DNA from: Ceratotherium simum simum
Lineage: Eukaryota; Chordata; Mammalia; Perissodactyla; Rhinocerotidae
Assembly (NCBI RefSeq): GCF_000283155.1
Contig: NW_004454193.1
Location: 9,469,241 to 9,533,240, forward strand
Length of the DNA stretch: 64,000 bases
Direction of reading: 5' to 3'
Shown: in pieces, positions 34,951 to 47,770 of the stretch
Layout of the letters: each line of letters begins with the position of its first letter
How positions within the stretch are numbered: the stretch's first letter is position 1
Made by a program: the position numbers and the translations under genes
The notes under the pieces: model-generated
What the model was told of the DNA's origin: nothing
The model's input: the letters and a program-made list of their open reading frames with translations, nothing else
The model's database searches: none

Positions 34951-35739
34951 AATGCATTCTGTACAAGTACTGTTTCTGTAACTCGAGTACTACAGATGAT
35001 CAGGCAGAGCTATCAGAGAATTTTGTCTTTGACCAAATTTGACAATAATGCCCAAATCCATGTTTTAGCAACTGCTCTTTTGTTTGCACAATACTCATAA
35101 AGATGGGGTACATTCTCTGTGGGAATGTGCGGTGTCCCAGAAAGGTGAGACTTCCATTGCTACCCCAGCATTTACATATGGCCCCGGGCCCCCGGAGACA
35201 ATTCATAGAGTGAGAAAAGCATATCATTTAATTTTTGGAGTCATTGTTTTCACAGATAGCTTTGTATGTAAAGTCAATTCTAAGGCTGCTGCCATTTTTT
35301 TCTCTTATTAAAAAAAAAAAATTTGCTCAGGGGCCACATGCCCAGGATATGGAAGTAGGCGCATGCAAAATTTATTCCCTGTTTTAAATTTTGAACAGAT
35401 TGTATTACAAGTAGCTTTTGAAACCCATTCCAATTACAAATTTGCCTTCAAACCTGTCAGTTACTACCCCTCTCCCCCACAGCCCTCCCCCAAATCAGTC
35501 TTTTGGATTATTTGGTCCCTTCAAAGAGGTGAATTTTTTAAAATGAGTCAACAAATTGACCCAAATACCAAATTCCTCTTAAAATCAGGGAGGGAAATGT
35601 GTGCCTTTCCCCTTAAAGGCTCTGTTACCAGGTAACTCTGGCCTTAATCACATACAAAAGACCTCACTGTATTCAGGTTGTTCCCTGGGACTCTCTGGGC
35701 TGCCGAAGGAGTGGGGCAAGGCATGGTCTCCTGGGCTGG

Positions 35740-36330
35740 TTCCCCCTACTCTCCCCAACCTCTGAACTTTGGACGGCTCCAGGCTCAGTCCTTGGATCTC
35801 TTCTAGGCATTCTCACTCCCTGGGGGATCTTGACCAGTCTTAAGCATTAAATACCATCTATATACTGATGACTCTCAAACTCCATCTCTAGCTCAGACCT
35901 CTAGCTCCAACGCCAGGCTTGTATCCAACCGCCTGCTTGACATTTCCACTTCGACCTCTACCCTTCCATGCCTAAAATTGAGCTCCTAATCTCCCCCTCA
36001 CAGTCTGCTCCTCCTACAGTCTTTTCAGTTTTTGACAACTCCATCCTTACCTATTGCTCAGGACAAAAACCTGGTGTCCTCTTTGGCCCTCCTTCTCTTA
36101 CTCTCCATATCTTTGGTGTCTACCTTTAAATCATTTGCAGAATCTGGCCACCTCTATCCCACCTCCACTTTTGTCCTGGATGGTTGTGGTCATCTCCCAG
36201 CTGCCCCCCTGCATTCACCCTCCACCCCCGCTGCAGACTCACCATAGCATCCAGAGTGGTCTTGTTCAAAAATAAATCAGGTCTTGTTAATTCTCTGCTC
36301 AAAAGCCTCCCATGTCAGAAAAAGGCTACT
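35740..36330 (+). repeat. Old interspersed repeat, pyrimidine-rich strand
   Basis: ATACCATCTATATACTGATGAC, GCTTGACATTTCCACTTCG, CTCCATCCTTACCTATTGCTC and CAGAGTGGTCTTGTTCAAAAAT are blocks of a widespread mammalian repeat. A second piece lies at about 23930-24260. Family not named. Confidence 0.55.
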
Positions 36331-36925
36331 GCATCATAACAACACCAGTTGTTAACAAGTCCATCTTTACCCCAGTGGTTTGGTGTGGAATTTTCTTACT
36401 GCTTCTATAGAAGAAGTAATTTGTTTCTTATTTTAAATAAAAATTTCACCTTCTGCCTAAGAGATTTCTGAGCATCTTACAGAGGTTCTCATTAATCTCT
36501 CAGCACCACTGGACGTAAGAAGTTTTTGGAATACTGTGTCTGAAGTAAAACAGGAATGCAGAAGTATTGAGTGGCTCACTCAAGTCATATGGAAGTCAAT
36601 CTTGCTCTGAGTCTGTCTGTCCTCTTGTTCCTCCATCCTTCAAGAAATCCCAGGAAAGCTTTTCATCTTTATGCTTGGGACAATTGTTTTTAAGTGAAAA
36701 TATATTATTTTCCACAAACCTTAGCAAAAGAAGATAACTGCAGAGGCTGTATGTGTGTTTCTGAAAGTAGATATCTTTGTGTTCAAGAGAAAAATCTATA
36801 CTTGAAGCAACTTGTTGAACAAAATCTAGAATAGATGAGAATTACTCCAAGAACCTTAATTTCAACAATCCCTATCTAGTATAGGTAAACTGAAAATTTT
36901 AGTATTGAATACACATAGAAACAAT

Positions 36926-37127
36926 CTTTTTTTTACCCCCCCACACCAAATTCCTGGTACATAGTTGTATATTTTAGTTGTAAGTCCTTCTAGTTCTTCT
37001 ATGTGAGCCGCCGCCACAGCATGGCTACTGACAAGACAAGTGGTGTGGTTCTGTGCCCAGGAACCAAACCCAGGCCGCTGAAGTGGAGAGCCCTGAACTT
37101 TAACCACTAGGCCATCTGGGCTGGTTC
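36926..37127 (-). mobile_element. ERE SINE, diverged
   Basis: Reverse-oriented copy from a T/C-rich tail to GGGCTGGTTC. The duplication CACATAGAAACAAT (36912-36925 and 37128-37141) is perfect. Confidence 0.93.
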
Positions 37128-37594
37128 CACATAGAAACAATTTTTAAAAGACAATTAAATGCCCTGAACCTAAAAAGTGTCAAATTTGGAATTCTGTCAC
37201 TAACTCTTGATATTGCCATTTTGAATGAGGGATAAATCTCCATCCATAATGAATGAATAAAATGTTTAGTGAATCAAGGTCCAGCCTGAGAAAATGTATA
37301 GTCACCTTGTTACTGAGAGCAAATGAGTCACACAGGTGACAGGCCTGAACTCATTTTGTTGATTTTTCCAGGCATCTGCATTTCTGCCTAGCTAGTCAAA
37401 GGAGACATGGTGCAACCAGGCACAGCTCACTTGCCAAGCAACGTCCCTCTAGGACACAAGCGTGCTCTCCTTCCTGGGTGCACCTGCGTTGTGGTCTAAA
37501 GGAAGGCACAAATGAGGCCGCCCCCGGAAACCAGAGGTCTCCCTTCTGTGTCTGCTTCTCAGAGATCAGAGTCAAGTCAACTAAAGGGGTATCA

Positions 37595-37830
37595 TTTCAT
37601 TAAACTTCTTATTTGGAAATAATTTTAGACTTCTAGAACAATTGTAAGGATAGTACAGAGAGTTCCCATGTAGCCATCACCCGGCTTTCCCCGACACTTT
37701 ACATCATCATGGTACCTTTATCAGACACTATTTACCAAGCCACAGGCTTTATTCAGATTTCACCAGATTTTCCACTACTGTCCTTTTCCTGTTCCAGAAT
37801 CCAATCCAATCCTACGTTGCATTTAGGGGG
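37595..37830 (-). mobile_element. L1 3'-end fragment, antisense
   Basis: TTTTAGACTTCTAGAACAAT, GTTCCCATGTAGCCATCACCC and TCACCAGATTTTCCACTA match old L1 3'-end text. Confidence 0.65.
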
Positions 37831-37834
37831 CAAT

Positions 37835-39840
37835 CATTTTTTAAAGCAAAACAGAGCATCAGATTCTTTCCTACATTAATTTCAGAAGTTAAGCTTACTG
37901 GAATGACTTGATTGCATTGAGGTGGGTAACTGGGGCCAACTAGGGGCCTCTCCGGCCTTGCCCAGAAGCAGGCTGCTGGTAGCTCATCAAGGAGGGAGAG
38001 TATTTGCTTTTCACCTGAAAATTAAACTTTTTCCCCAGCACTGGCATCTGATGTAAAAAGGCCTCTGATTTTCCTTAAAACTTGCAGCATCTGTAATCAC
38101 AGTAACTTGATTTTTCCCCTTGCCCTTTTGGCACATACTAGCTAATTTTCTTTGTGTCTAAACGACTTTTAAATGAGCACAGCTTTACCCACCGACGTTA
38201 TTAAGTGTCAGCACAGCTCTGAAAATAGTGCCTGGGAACTGCTCGTGCTTCAGAATCCGTAAGGGGAGCGCACAGAACCAGCTAATCCTTGTAAACATCT
38301 CTCACCTATGGCCAATTCAAAAAAGAAAAAGCCCAGAGTTTTAAATCTTGAAGACATTTTCTGCTCCTGTATCACCCTTGAGAGAGAAGTTTCTTTGATT
38401 CCTACATGATTTGCACGGCTCCCTTTGGGCAACTAAAATTCTTCCCTGAGGACAGTGTCTTTTCTTTGGATGCAGAAAAGCAAATGAATAGCTAAGGTGT
38501 AGATTCAAGTAACAAATGAGACAAGGGAGAGAAGAATGGTGTGATTTATTGAAGGAAAAATGCGGTGAGAATGCATTTTGGTGCTTGAAGAAAGACTGAA
38601 GACAGAAACCAGTATTAAAAGCCAGCATTGCCAGAGTCATCAGATGGAGAGGTGATAACAGTTGTTCCCAGAATGTGGCCTTCTCTTAATGGAAACAAGA
38701 GGGCTTGGCACCTGGCTATCTCTTAGGTTCAGGAGCAAAACATTTAAAAAACTTTTTCAAAAGACAGTGTCATTTTCTAATTTAGCATTTCATGTTCACT
38801 CGTTTATCTAAGATTCCAGATAAATATTAAGTAATGTGCTTCTTTTCAAGTAATTGGGCAGTCCAGGAAGTATTTTCCCAGGTTTTGAGCCAGCTCAGAC
38901 CTTGATCAATGTTTCAGAGGGTTCTACTGGCTGAATTTCTAGATCATTTCCAAGATTTTTAGGGGAAGCTCCCATATAACATGATATATCATGTTCATGT
39001 ATGGCCAGCAGCGAAAATCAAGGTCTCCAATTTTTAAGGCATTTTTAAAAGAAATCAATAAAAATTGAAAACCTCATTCCATTTTGAAAGACTGTTATTT
39101 CCGTAGACCATTGTGATTTTATAAGGCTTTTCTGTCACTGCAAATAAAACAAAGAAACTATAGGAAAAAAATGTCTCAGGTTACTGTATATGGATCTGTC
39201 CTGAGAACAGTGTTTGCTGAGTTAAACGGAGATGAATGTGTTCCCTTGTTTAATTACAGTCAGGCATACCCGCCTCCCTCGATGTCATCCACGTGATGTG
39301 GCAAGGTCTTTCAGGGACCCACATTGCAGAATAAATCTCTCAGGAAAGAGGTTATGTCTTCGGGCCCCCAAGATGGTCATTAACTCTGGGAAGTCAAAGC
39401 AAGTGACTTCTTGATAGTCTTCTCTGTGAGACTCCTTTGTTTAGTGATACCACTTCTGAACCCCTCTAGAAATCTAATGGATGGTCAATGTCTGCCTGAC
39501 CAGTCATTCTCTGCCTGACTTGGGCCATAGTGCAGGAAGGGGCAGGCCACACAGTTTTCCCAGTCCTGGGAGCTGGGTCAGCCACAGGTCACCCATCCGA
39601 GTTCTCTCCTCCTGTCCACTAGATGTTTCCTTGTGCCTCCTCCCACCGACCTCCAGCCTCTACTCTGGGTTATGTGCCCAGAATTTCTTTTGCAGGCCTC
39701 AAAGGCAGTGGCATGTCTGCTCCTTCCAAATTCTTCCCCAAATAAGCAGACGATGAGTAATGGAGAGCTTCTTACAAGTTTCCATAAACTGGTAGCTGCT
39801 ACCTAATAGCTTAGAGCTGAAGGGGCCCAAAAGGATTAAC
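37835..39840. other. Intergenic, low repeat content
   Basis: Two kilobases without a recognised SINE, LINE or LTR, unusual in this window. No gene or splice pattern is evident. Confidence 0.4.
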
Positions 39841-39862
39841 TAGTACAGTCTGTTAAAAAAAC

Positions 39863-40106
39863 GTTGTTTTTTTTTGAGGAAGATTAGCCCTGAGCTAACA
39901 TCTATTGCCAATCCTCCTCTTTTTTGTTGAGGATGATTGGCCCTGGGCTAACATCCGTGCCCATCTTCCTCTACTTTGTATGGGATGCTGCCACGGCATG
40001 GCTTGATGAGCAGTGTGTAGGTCCATGCCCAGGATCCGAACCTGCAAACCCTGGGCCACCGAAGTGGAGCACTTGAACTTAACCGCTATACCACAGGGCC
40101 GGCCTC
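39863..40106 (-). mobile_element. ERE SINE with doubled tail module
   Basis: Two tail modules and a head ending CAGGGCCGGCC. The flank AAAAAAAC is at 39855-39862 and 40107-40114. Confidence 0.92.
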
Positions 40107-40149
40107 AAAAAAACTTTTTATCATGTTACATTTAATACACGTAAAAGAA

Positions 40150-41280
40150 TATATGTGATGTATCTTTAGATTATGAAGTGTTATAATAACATGAATGCCC
40201 ATGAACTTCCACTCAAGTTCTAGAACATAATCAATGCTTCTGTGTTGCTTCTCCATAGTTCCCCTGCTGCCCCCACCCCCGGAGTAACCACTATCCTGGA
40301 TTTTATGTTAATTATCCCCTTGTTTTATATATCTAGTGAGTATATTATTTTGATTTGGTTTTGAACTTTGTAAAAATAATACCATGCTGCACGCAGTCAG
40401 CTGCACCACGCTTCTTTCCCTCAATTTTGTGTTTTAACCTTTAACCATATTATTGCAGTTCATTTTTACTGCTGAGTGAGTCTACTGTGGGCACATGCCA
40501 CAATTTCTATCAGTATTCTCTTATCACTGGACGTTTGGTTTGTTTCTAGTCTTTTTTTCTATTATAGACACTGTCACTGTGCACGTTCTTACACACATCT
40601 GAACCATTTATTGAAGAGTTTCTCTGGGGTGAATTTCACTCAAGAGTGAAATTACTGGCTTGCAGGGTCTGTGAGCGCTCAACTGCACAAGACAGTGCCG
40701 ACATGTACCAATTTACTCTCCCATCAGCTATGTATAAGAGTCCTTGTTATTAGATTTCTTAATTGTTGCCCGTTTAATGGGTATAAAATGATACCTCATG
40801 GAAATGCTGATTTGTATTTTCCTGAGCACTAATGAGATTATTTTTTTATATGTTCATTGGCCATTCATGCTTCCTGTTCTGTTAAATGCCTGTTTATGTG
40901 TCTTGCCCATTTTTCTACTAGGTCATTTGTCTTTTTCTTACTGATCTATAGGAGTATTCGGGATACTAATCTTTTGTCAGTTATCTGTGTTGCAAAAAAA
41001 TCTCCCAGGGGCTGGCCCAGTAGTGTAGTGGTTAAGTTCAGGGTGCTCCACTTCAGCGGCCCGGGTTCGTGGGTTCGGATCCTGGGCATGGACCTACACC
41101 ACTCTTGGAGCCATGCTGTCGCAGCATACCACATATAAAACAGAGGAAGACGGGTACAGATCTTAGCTCAGGGCCACTCTTCCTCACCAAAAAAACAAAA
41201 AAAAAAAAACAAAAAGAACTCCCAGTTTGTGGCTTGTCTCTTAATTATCTTTGTAGTATCTTTTGATGAATAGAAAAGTT
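40150..41280 (-). mobile_element. L1 3'-end fragment, antisense, split by an ERE
   Basis: GGGTGAATTTCACTCAAGAGTG, GGTATAAAATGATACCTCATG and ATCTTTTGTCAGTTATCTGTG read as L1 antisense. The ERE at 41009-41212 interrupts it. Confidence 0.7.
41009..41212 (+). mobile_element. ERE SINE in antisense L1
   Basis: GGGCTGGCCCAGTAGTGTAG head, TTCGGATCC B box, single tail module and a long A/C tail. AACTCCCAG-type flanks (CTCCCAG at 41002-41008 and 41218-41224) mark the target. Confidence 0.92.
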
Positions 41281-41363
41281 CTTACCCTACTTTTTTTTAA
41301 AAAAGAAGAGAAAATAGGCACAAAGAGGTAATAGAAATTCCTCAATATAAAAGTGTTACTACA

Positions 41364-41608
41364 GGGGCTGGCCGGGTGGCATAGCGGTTAAGTTCGTGTG
41401 CTCTGCTGTGGGGGCCTGGGGTTCATGGGTTTGGATCCCAGGCACCAACCGATGCACCACTTGTCAAGCCATGCTATGGCGGCATCCCATATAAAGTAGA
41501 GGAAGATGGGCACGGATGTTAGCCCAGGGCCAATCTTCCTCGGCAAAAAACGGAGGATTGGCAACAGATGTTAGCTCAGGGCTAATCTTCTTCCCCCTGC
41601 CCCCAAAA
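41364..41608 (+). mobile_element. ERE SINE with doubled tail module, in sense L1
   Basis: GGGGCTGGCCGGGTGGCATAG head and two tail modules. It is flanked by AAGTGTTACTACA (41351-41363) and AACTGTTACTACA (41609-41621). Confidence 0.93.
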
Positions 41609-42720
41609 AACTGTTACTACAAAAGAATGAAGTTGGTCCCTTACCCAACACCATATACAAAGATTAACTCAAAATGGATTACAAATCTAAATGTAAGACC
41701 TAAAACTGTAAACCTCCTAGAAAAAAACATAAGGGAAAAGCTTCGTGACTTTGGATTTGGTAATGATTTCTTGGATATGACACCAAAAGCACAGGCAACA
41801 AAAGCAAAAATAGACAAATGGGAGTATATCAAATGTAAAAACTTCTGTGCATGAAAGGAAAGAATCAACAGAGTAAAAAGGCAAAGTACAGGATGGGAGA
41901 AAATATTTGCAAATCATTTATTTGATATTGGGTTAATATTCAGAATATATAAAGAACTCCTAAAACTCAACAACAAAAAAAACAAATAACCCAATTAAAA
42001 AATGGGCAAAAGACTACACAGATATTTCTCCAAAGATGACATACAAATGGCCAAGAAACACATGAAAAGATGCTCAACATAACTAATCATTAGGGGAAAT
42101 GCAGATCAAAACCACAATTAGATATTACCTCACACCCATTAGGATGGTCACTATCAAAAAAAGAAAATAACAGATGTTGGCAAGGATGTGGAGAAATTGG
42201 AAACCTGTGGACTGTTGGTGGGAATATAAAGTGGTACAGCTGCTACAGAAAACAGTATGAAGGCTCCTCAAAAAATTAAAAATAGAATTATCATATGGAT
42301 CCAGCAATTTTGCTTCTGGGTATACATCCAAAAGAATTGAAAGCAGGATTTCAAAGAGATATTTGCATATCCATGTTCATTGCAGCATTATTCACAATAG
42401 CCAAGAGATGGAAGCAACCCAAGTGTCCATCAATGGGTGAGTGGATAATGGATGAGTGGATGAGTGGTATATACATACAATGGAATATTATTCAGCCTCA
42501 AAAAAGAAGGAAATTCTGACACATGCTACAACATGGATGAACCTGGAGGACATTATGGTAAGTGAAATAAGTCAGCCACAAAAAGACAAATACTTTATGA
42601 TTCCACTTATATGAGGTATACAAAGTAGTCCAACTCTTAGAAACAGAGAGCAGAATGGTGGTTGCCAGAGGCTGCGGGGAGGAGGAATGGGGAATTGTTG
42701 TTCAAAGTTGTTCCACAGAG

Positions 42721-43123
42721 GGCCGGCCCCGTGGCTTCGCGGTTAAGTGCGCGCGCTCCGCTTCTGGTGGCCCGGGCTCGGATCCCGGCGTGCACCGACG
42801 CACCGCTTCTCCGGCCATGCTGAGGCCGCGTCCCACATACAGCAACTAGAAGGATGTGCAGCTATGACATACAACTATCTANNNNNNNNNNNNNNNNNNN
42901 NNNNNNNNNNNNNNNNNNNNNNNNNNNNNNNNNNNNNNNNNNNNNNNNNNNNNNNNNNNNNNNNNNNNNNNNNNNNNNNNNTCGGATCCCAGGCGCGCAC
43001 CGACGCACCGCTTCTCCGGCCATGCTGAGGCCGCGTCCCACATACAGCAACTAGAAGGATGTGCAGCTATGACATACAACTATCTACTGGGGCTTTGGGG
43101 GGAAAGTAAATAAATAAAAATTA
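42721..43123 (+). mobile_element. ERE-1-like SINE containing the assembly gap
   Basis: The left part (42721-42881) runs from GGCCGGCCCC to ACTATCTA. After 100 N the right part (42982-43123) restarts at TCGGATCCC and runs to the tail. The two parts share about 104 bp. One 18-bp duplication brackets the whole (42703-42720 and 43124-43141). It most likely represents a single ~200-bp element. Confidence 0.9.
42882..42981. other. Assembly gap, 100 N
   Basis: Exactly 100 undetermined bases, the usual placeholder for a gap of unknown size. It falls inside an ERE. Confidence 0.98.
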
Positions 43124-43279
43124 CAAAGTTGTTCCACAGAGTTTCAGTTTTGCAAGATGAAAAAGGTCTAGAGATCTGTTGCCCAACTACTGAACTGTAC
43201 CCTTAAAAGTGGCTAAGACGGTAAATTTTATGTTCTATGTTTTTTACCACAACTAAAAGAATTTTTTTTTAATTTTTAA

Positions 43280-43950
43280 GTGTGATAGCTAATAATAGCT
43301 ATCGTTTATGAGCGAACCAGGGCTGGAACCCAGGTCCGGCTGATTCTGAAGGTCAAGCTCTTCCCAGCTCTGCTGTCCTGTCCAGGCGCCCCACGCAGCC
43401 CTCTTCCCCCCACGCTACCGGGCGTCTCTCGCTTCACTTTTGGCCCTTCCTGCACAGCTTCTACGGGCGTCCCCATACCATCACTCCTCAGCGAATCCTC
43501 TGGGAAAACTGGCCGCAGCTCTGCCTGTGTCACATACCCGTCATCTGCAGTATAAATAGGACTCCTCTTGCCGCTTCAAAACGCTGCTCATGTCATTGAC
43601 CATTCATGGTCCCTCCTGAGATTGCAAGTTGCTATTTTGGAAAAGATGCTTCGCATGGCATCTTGCCCCAGGGCCCTTGGCCTGCTCCTCCCGGGTATCT
43701 CAGTTGACAGAACACAGTGCAGCCCTCTGGATTTGATTATATGTGTCCGATCTGCAACTCTGGCTCTTCCAAAAACTCCCCTGCCTCCCTCCATCCCCAC
43801 TCCACCTCCTTGCTCAAAACAAAGTGCTGGATGCTGGGCGGCTGATGGCTGGCCTGATGGAAGGGAGGTTTGCCGAAATAAGAGCCTGGCTGGTTTCTGG
43901 CTTCCTCCACTGTGGATGTCACTGAGAACAGGAACAAATCCCATCCATTC
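43280..43950. other. Intergenic, GC-moderate
   Basis: A pyrimidine-rich old repeat likely covers 43330-43920 (GCTGATTCTGAAGGTCAAGC and later CCTTGCTCAAAAC). Open frames on both strands overlap and are not credible. Confidence 0.35.
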
Positions 43951-43959
43951 ACTCCTCAG

Positions 43960-44410
43960 ATGAGGGTCTACTCTGTGCCAGTGCTGGGCGTGGGGTCTAT
44001 GGTGGGGAGCGGAATGGTCATCCCTTCCTGCCCTTGTGGAGCTTACATTCTAAGGGGGGATTATATCTGACCGTGACAAGATCTGTGACTTGAATTAAAG
44101 GGCTTGGGAAGGGGAACAGCTGGGGGGACCTTCTTTAATAGCATGTTCAGGAAAGACCTCTCTGAATTAGGATGTAGAGCTGGCTGGATGAAAAGCCCAG
44201 GGAAGAATGTTCCAGGCAGTGAGGGTAGCAAGTGCCAAGGCCCTGGGGCAGGAAAGGGCGAGGTCTGTGGCTTGGCCTGTGCTGAGGAAGGAAAGCAGGC
44301 CTGGGTGGCAGGAGAGCACAGGGCAGGGATGAGAGTGACAGAAGATGAGGTGGGGGGAAGGAAGCAGGGGCCAGATCCTTTGAGGGGTGAATAATATAGA
44401 CCTCGGCCCT
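43960..44410 (+). repeat. Unnamed old interspersed repeat
   Basis: CCTGCCCTTGTGGAGCTTACATTC, AATGTTCCAGGCAGTGAGG and CAAGGCCCTGGGGCAGG. The 213-codon open frame on the minus strand (44061-44702) is antisense to this repeat and not a credible gene. Confidence 0.6.
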
Positions 44411-44589
44411 GTGTATGGAGCTGATGGTGGAGGCACATTATTAAATCACCATAGGCAAGATCCCAGGAGGGGCCATACAGATTGCCTGAGAGCCTACGGC
44501 TGGAGCACCTTCCCAAGTCAGGGTGAGTGTGTGTCTGTCGGGGAAGGCCTCCGGGGGGGTGATATTTAAGCAAAATCCTACAGCAGTGG

Positions 44590-45740
44590 TTCTCAAAGTG
44601 TGTTTCCCAGACCAGCAGCAGCAGCAGCACCTGTGAATTTGTTAGAAATGCAAATCCCCAGGCCCCACCCCAGACTTCCTGAATCCCCAGAGCACAAAGC
44701 ATGGAGCCTCGTACCCAGGAGATGCTCTGCTATTGAATGGTTGAATTGCAAACTGTCCAGTTCCAGAATGTGCCCCAGCATTAAGATGCAGAGTCCTGTG
44801 GTGGGGGCACACCACAGCCAGCAGATGGCGCCCACCCTGGTGTGGTATGATGACAGGGCCCAGCTCACGTGGGTTTGGCTGATTTCAAGGTGCCAAGGTG
44901 GAGACAGAAATGCATCTCTACAGCTCTGCCAAGTGAAACTTCACACCTGGCCTCCGTGCGCCCTGGGGCGGTGCTTAAACTTTTGCAAGGCGTGAAAGGA
45001 ATTAACATTTGCTGCAGCAGGTGGGAAGCCTTTAAGCTGGTTTCAAGTTACAAAAATCAGGCAAAAAAAAAAAGTAGAAGGGAAATTATGTTATCTTCAA
45101 CCTCAGTTAACTCAAGACCAGCTGCAGAGGATGCTGACATATCATCTGCTAAGAAAACCCACCTTGGGGCTGAGAACAAGCCTGAGACTTCAACCCCCGG
45201 GGTCCTTTTGAAAAGAAAATTCTCTGCCGGTGAACAGCCGCTCACTTGAGAAGAGCATCTCCTCCACAGCCCTGCAGAGCTTCAGGCCTCGACACTTTAA
45301 TTGCTCTGATAGAAACAAGTTAATGGGGTTTTAATAAAAATAGAACCCAAATAGGCGTTCAGTCCCCTAGTTTTTGCAACCAGAGGCACTGCCAGAGTTT
45401 CAATTCCACAAGTGTTAGGGTTGGTCCCCTTATGCAGCAGACCCTGTTAAGAATTACATAAGGGAAATGAGCTCATGGATCCACTATTTCGCAAGTCAAC
45501 AAAAAGCAGAACTCTATCAGTTAGGCCTGTTCTATGACAGATGCAGGAAAAAACAGATCGAATCACATCCCCAAGTTGCCACCGAGAGTAAAAGCTTGGG
45601 GGTGGGGGTGTCCTATGGGTTCGGTCTGCTGTCCAGCATCCATGTGACCAACAAAGTCCACTGGCTGCTCCTCGAGCCGATTCAAATCTTCCGAAAGTCG
45701 ATAAGGCAAGGGTTTTCATCTCATTAGTGGTTTGGGGCAG
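44590..45740. other. Intergenic
   Basis: 44585-44800 (CAGTGGTTCTCAAAGTGTG, TTGTTAGAAATGCAAATCCC) is a MER5-like DNA transposon remnant. The rest to 45740 looks unique, with no supported gene. Confidence 0.45.
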
Positions 45741-45744
45741 GATC

Positions 45745-45985
45745 CTTTAGTACGGAAGGGTCCAGGCTCTGGGCTGAGGCCACCTGCATTCGAACCCCAG
45801 TGTTGCCACTTTAGAGTTGCCTGACTTGGGGACAAGTTGCTCACCTCTGTGCCTCACTTTCCTCATCTGTAAAATGGGGGTCACAATCGTACTTATCTTG
45901 TAGGGTTTGGGGGATCACTGAATGGGTTGTACGTAAAGTGTTTCGAGTAGCACCCAGCACATGGTAAGCCCTCAAATAATGCTGG
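45745..45985 (+). mobile_element. MIR SINE
   Basis: CATTCGAACCCCAGTGTTGCC, GACTTGGGGACAAGTTGC and CCTCATCTGTAAAATGGGG; near full length. Confidence 0.9.
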
Positions 45986-46924
45986 CCAGTGGGGGAGACT
46001 GGGAATAAATGAGTAGAAATGAAGCATAGAACCGTGAAGAAGGTCAACAGGCTGATGTGATAGACTGCGGGGGAGAGGGGTGGGGGCGCTTCCGGTGGGC
46101 CCTGGTGAGTCGAGGGAGCAGCCAGGCACAGGGGGGGACTGTGGGGGACAGGGGATGGAGTGCAGAGTCCCTGGGTGGGAAACAGAACAGAAACAGAAAC
46201 AGGTGTGGGTGGAACACAGTAAGGGACCAAGAGAAGGAAGCTAGAAGCGGTTGTAGAGATGGGCTAGGGCCGGATCATTCATGGCTTGGGGATCTGGGCA
46301 AGGGAATTCTTATCAAAGAAACGGGGAAACAGGGAAGTGACACCATCTGAGTGACCTTTTTAAGAGGGGGCTACTGGATAGTGGAGGTGGGAGACGCAGG
46401 TCCCTGGGACCAGGGGAGCAGCAGTGGGGACAAAGAGAAGTGAAGAGAGCCAAGAGGAGGTGGTCACACTGAATTCGGGGAGTGCGAGCCCAGAAGACAT
46501 GCGGGTCTGTGGCTCCAGAACTGCGATGAGCAAGTCCCAAGGAGAAACACGTTTGGTCAAGATAATATAATCCCACCTGGCTGTGGCCCTGCCCCCTTTT
46601 CCCTGGGCAGCGCCGTTCCCCCCCGGTTGTAAACCCAGCAGCGCACGTGCAGTTTCCCACTTGACTTTTGTCACTCAATTTCCTCACTGCCCCAACATCC
46701 TCCCGACGATGGTTCTTGCTCAGGGCATAAGGGTGTGATGTAGGGCTGCACCAGTCTGTACATCACCATTCACCCCTTGTGGGACGGAGCCTGTTTCTAA
46801 TCCTGACAGTAACTGAGATCCCTGGCCCTTCCCGAGACTGCCTGTCAGCTTGGACACGGAGCCCTGAGCAGCCCAAGCGGGGAAGAGGGGTGGGTGGCAT
46901 AGGGTGGGAGGAAAACATTTTGGA

Positions 46925-47770
46925 GTTTGGAGGCTTTTTTCCTTTTAAAACTCTTTCATATTTTTACTGTGTACTTTTAAATTGATTACATAAATAATAC
47001 TGTGTTCACGCATATACAGCTTGTAAAACATTCAAATAATCCAGAACCAAACATCAAGTCCCACCCCATCACTTCCCAGGCCGCCCGCCCAGCTCCCAGT
47101 GCCTTCCCTGGAGGTAACGCCATCAACACCCGTGGCCTCCCTCCAGTCCTCTTCCAGTGTCTGTACAATCCTACTGGAGGCCTTTCTGTACAGTGGACCT
47201 TATTATTCATTCTGTTCTGTAACTTTCCTTTTTTATCTAACAATATATCTTCTCAGAGATCTGCCTACCTTGGTTTTTTTTCTTTTTAATAGCCACATAT
47301 TTTTTATAAAATGGAGATATATTTAATGACTCACCTTCTCTGAAGGGTTTGGGCTGTTTACAGGTTTTCGCAGTGCTAGGTGAACGTCCCTGGGTTTACA
47401 TTCTGGCTCACACGCAAGGATTTCTGTAGAACACGTTCCTGGAAATGGAACTGATGGATCAAAGGATACGTTCCCTTAAAATTTTGACGACTGCTACCAA
47501 ATTGTCTTCCCAAAGCTACCTTTTTCTTTAAGAAAAACTTTCTTTAATTACAAAAGTAATTCATGTTCTTGCAAAAAAAGTAAAGAATACAAACAAGACC
47601 AGAAAAGAAATTTTAAAACGCTCGTAATTCCATTACTTGGAAATGACAACTGTTAACATAATCTGAGTCCTCTTACCGTGCATATGTGTACATATGAATT
47701 TTTTATGAAAATGTGCCCATAATGTATATATTTTTTAGAAACCTGCTTTTTGCTGTTAACTATATGTCGC
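46925..47770 (-). mobile_element. Old L1 3'-end fragments, antisense
   Basis: AAATAATCCAGAACCAAACATC, TACAGTGGACCTTATTATTCA and GATGGATCAAAGGATACG look like old L1 text; a second piece begins near 47520. Confidence 0.5.

Larger units (their letters stand above)
41300..43275 (+). mobile_element. 5'-truncated L1, sense, with two nested EREs
   Basis: The frame at 41516-41854 reads like L1 ORF2 near its end (KWITNLNVRPKTVNLLEKNI). Later text includes CAATGGAATATTATTCAGCC and GGATGAACCTGGAGGACATT, and the 3' UTR resumes after the gap-bearing ERE (GGCTAAGACGGTAAATTTTA). It lies next to an antisense L1, forming an inverted pair. Confidence 0.85.

Noticed and set aside
44061..44702. 213-codon minus-strand open frame, the longest in the window
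   Set aside because: Most of it is antisense to an old interspersed repeat (43960-44410), it has no recognisable domain, and no splice or promoter context supports it.
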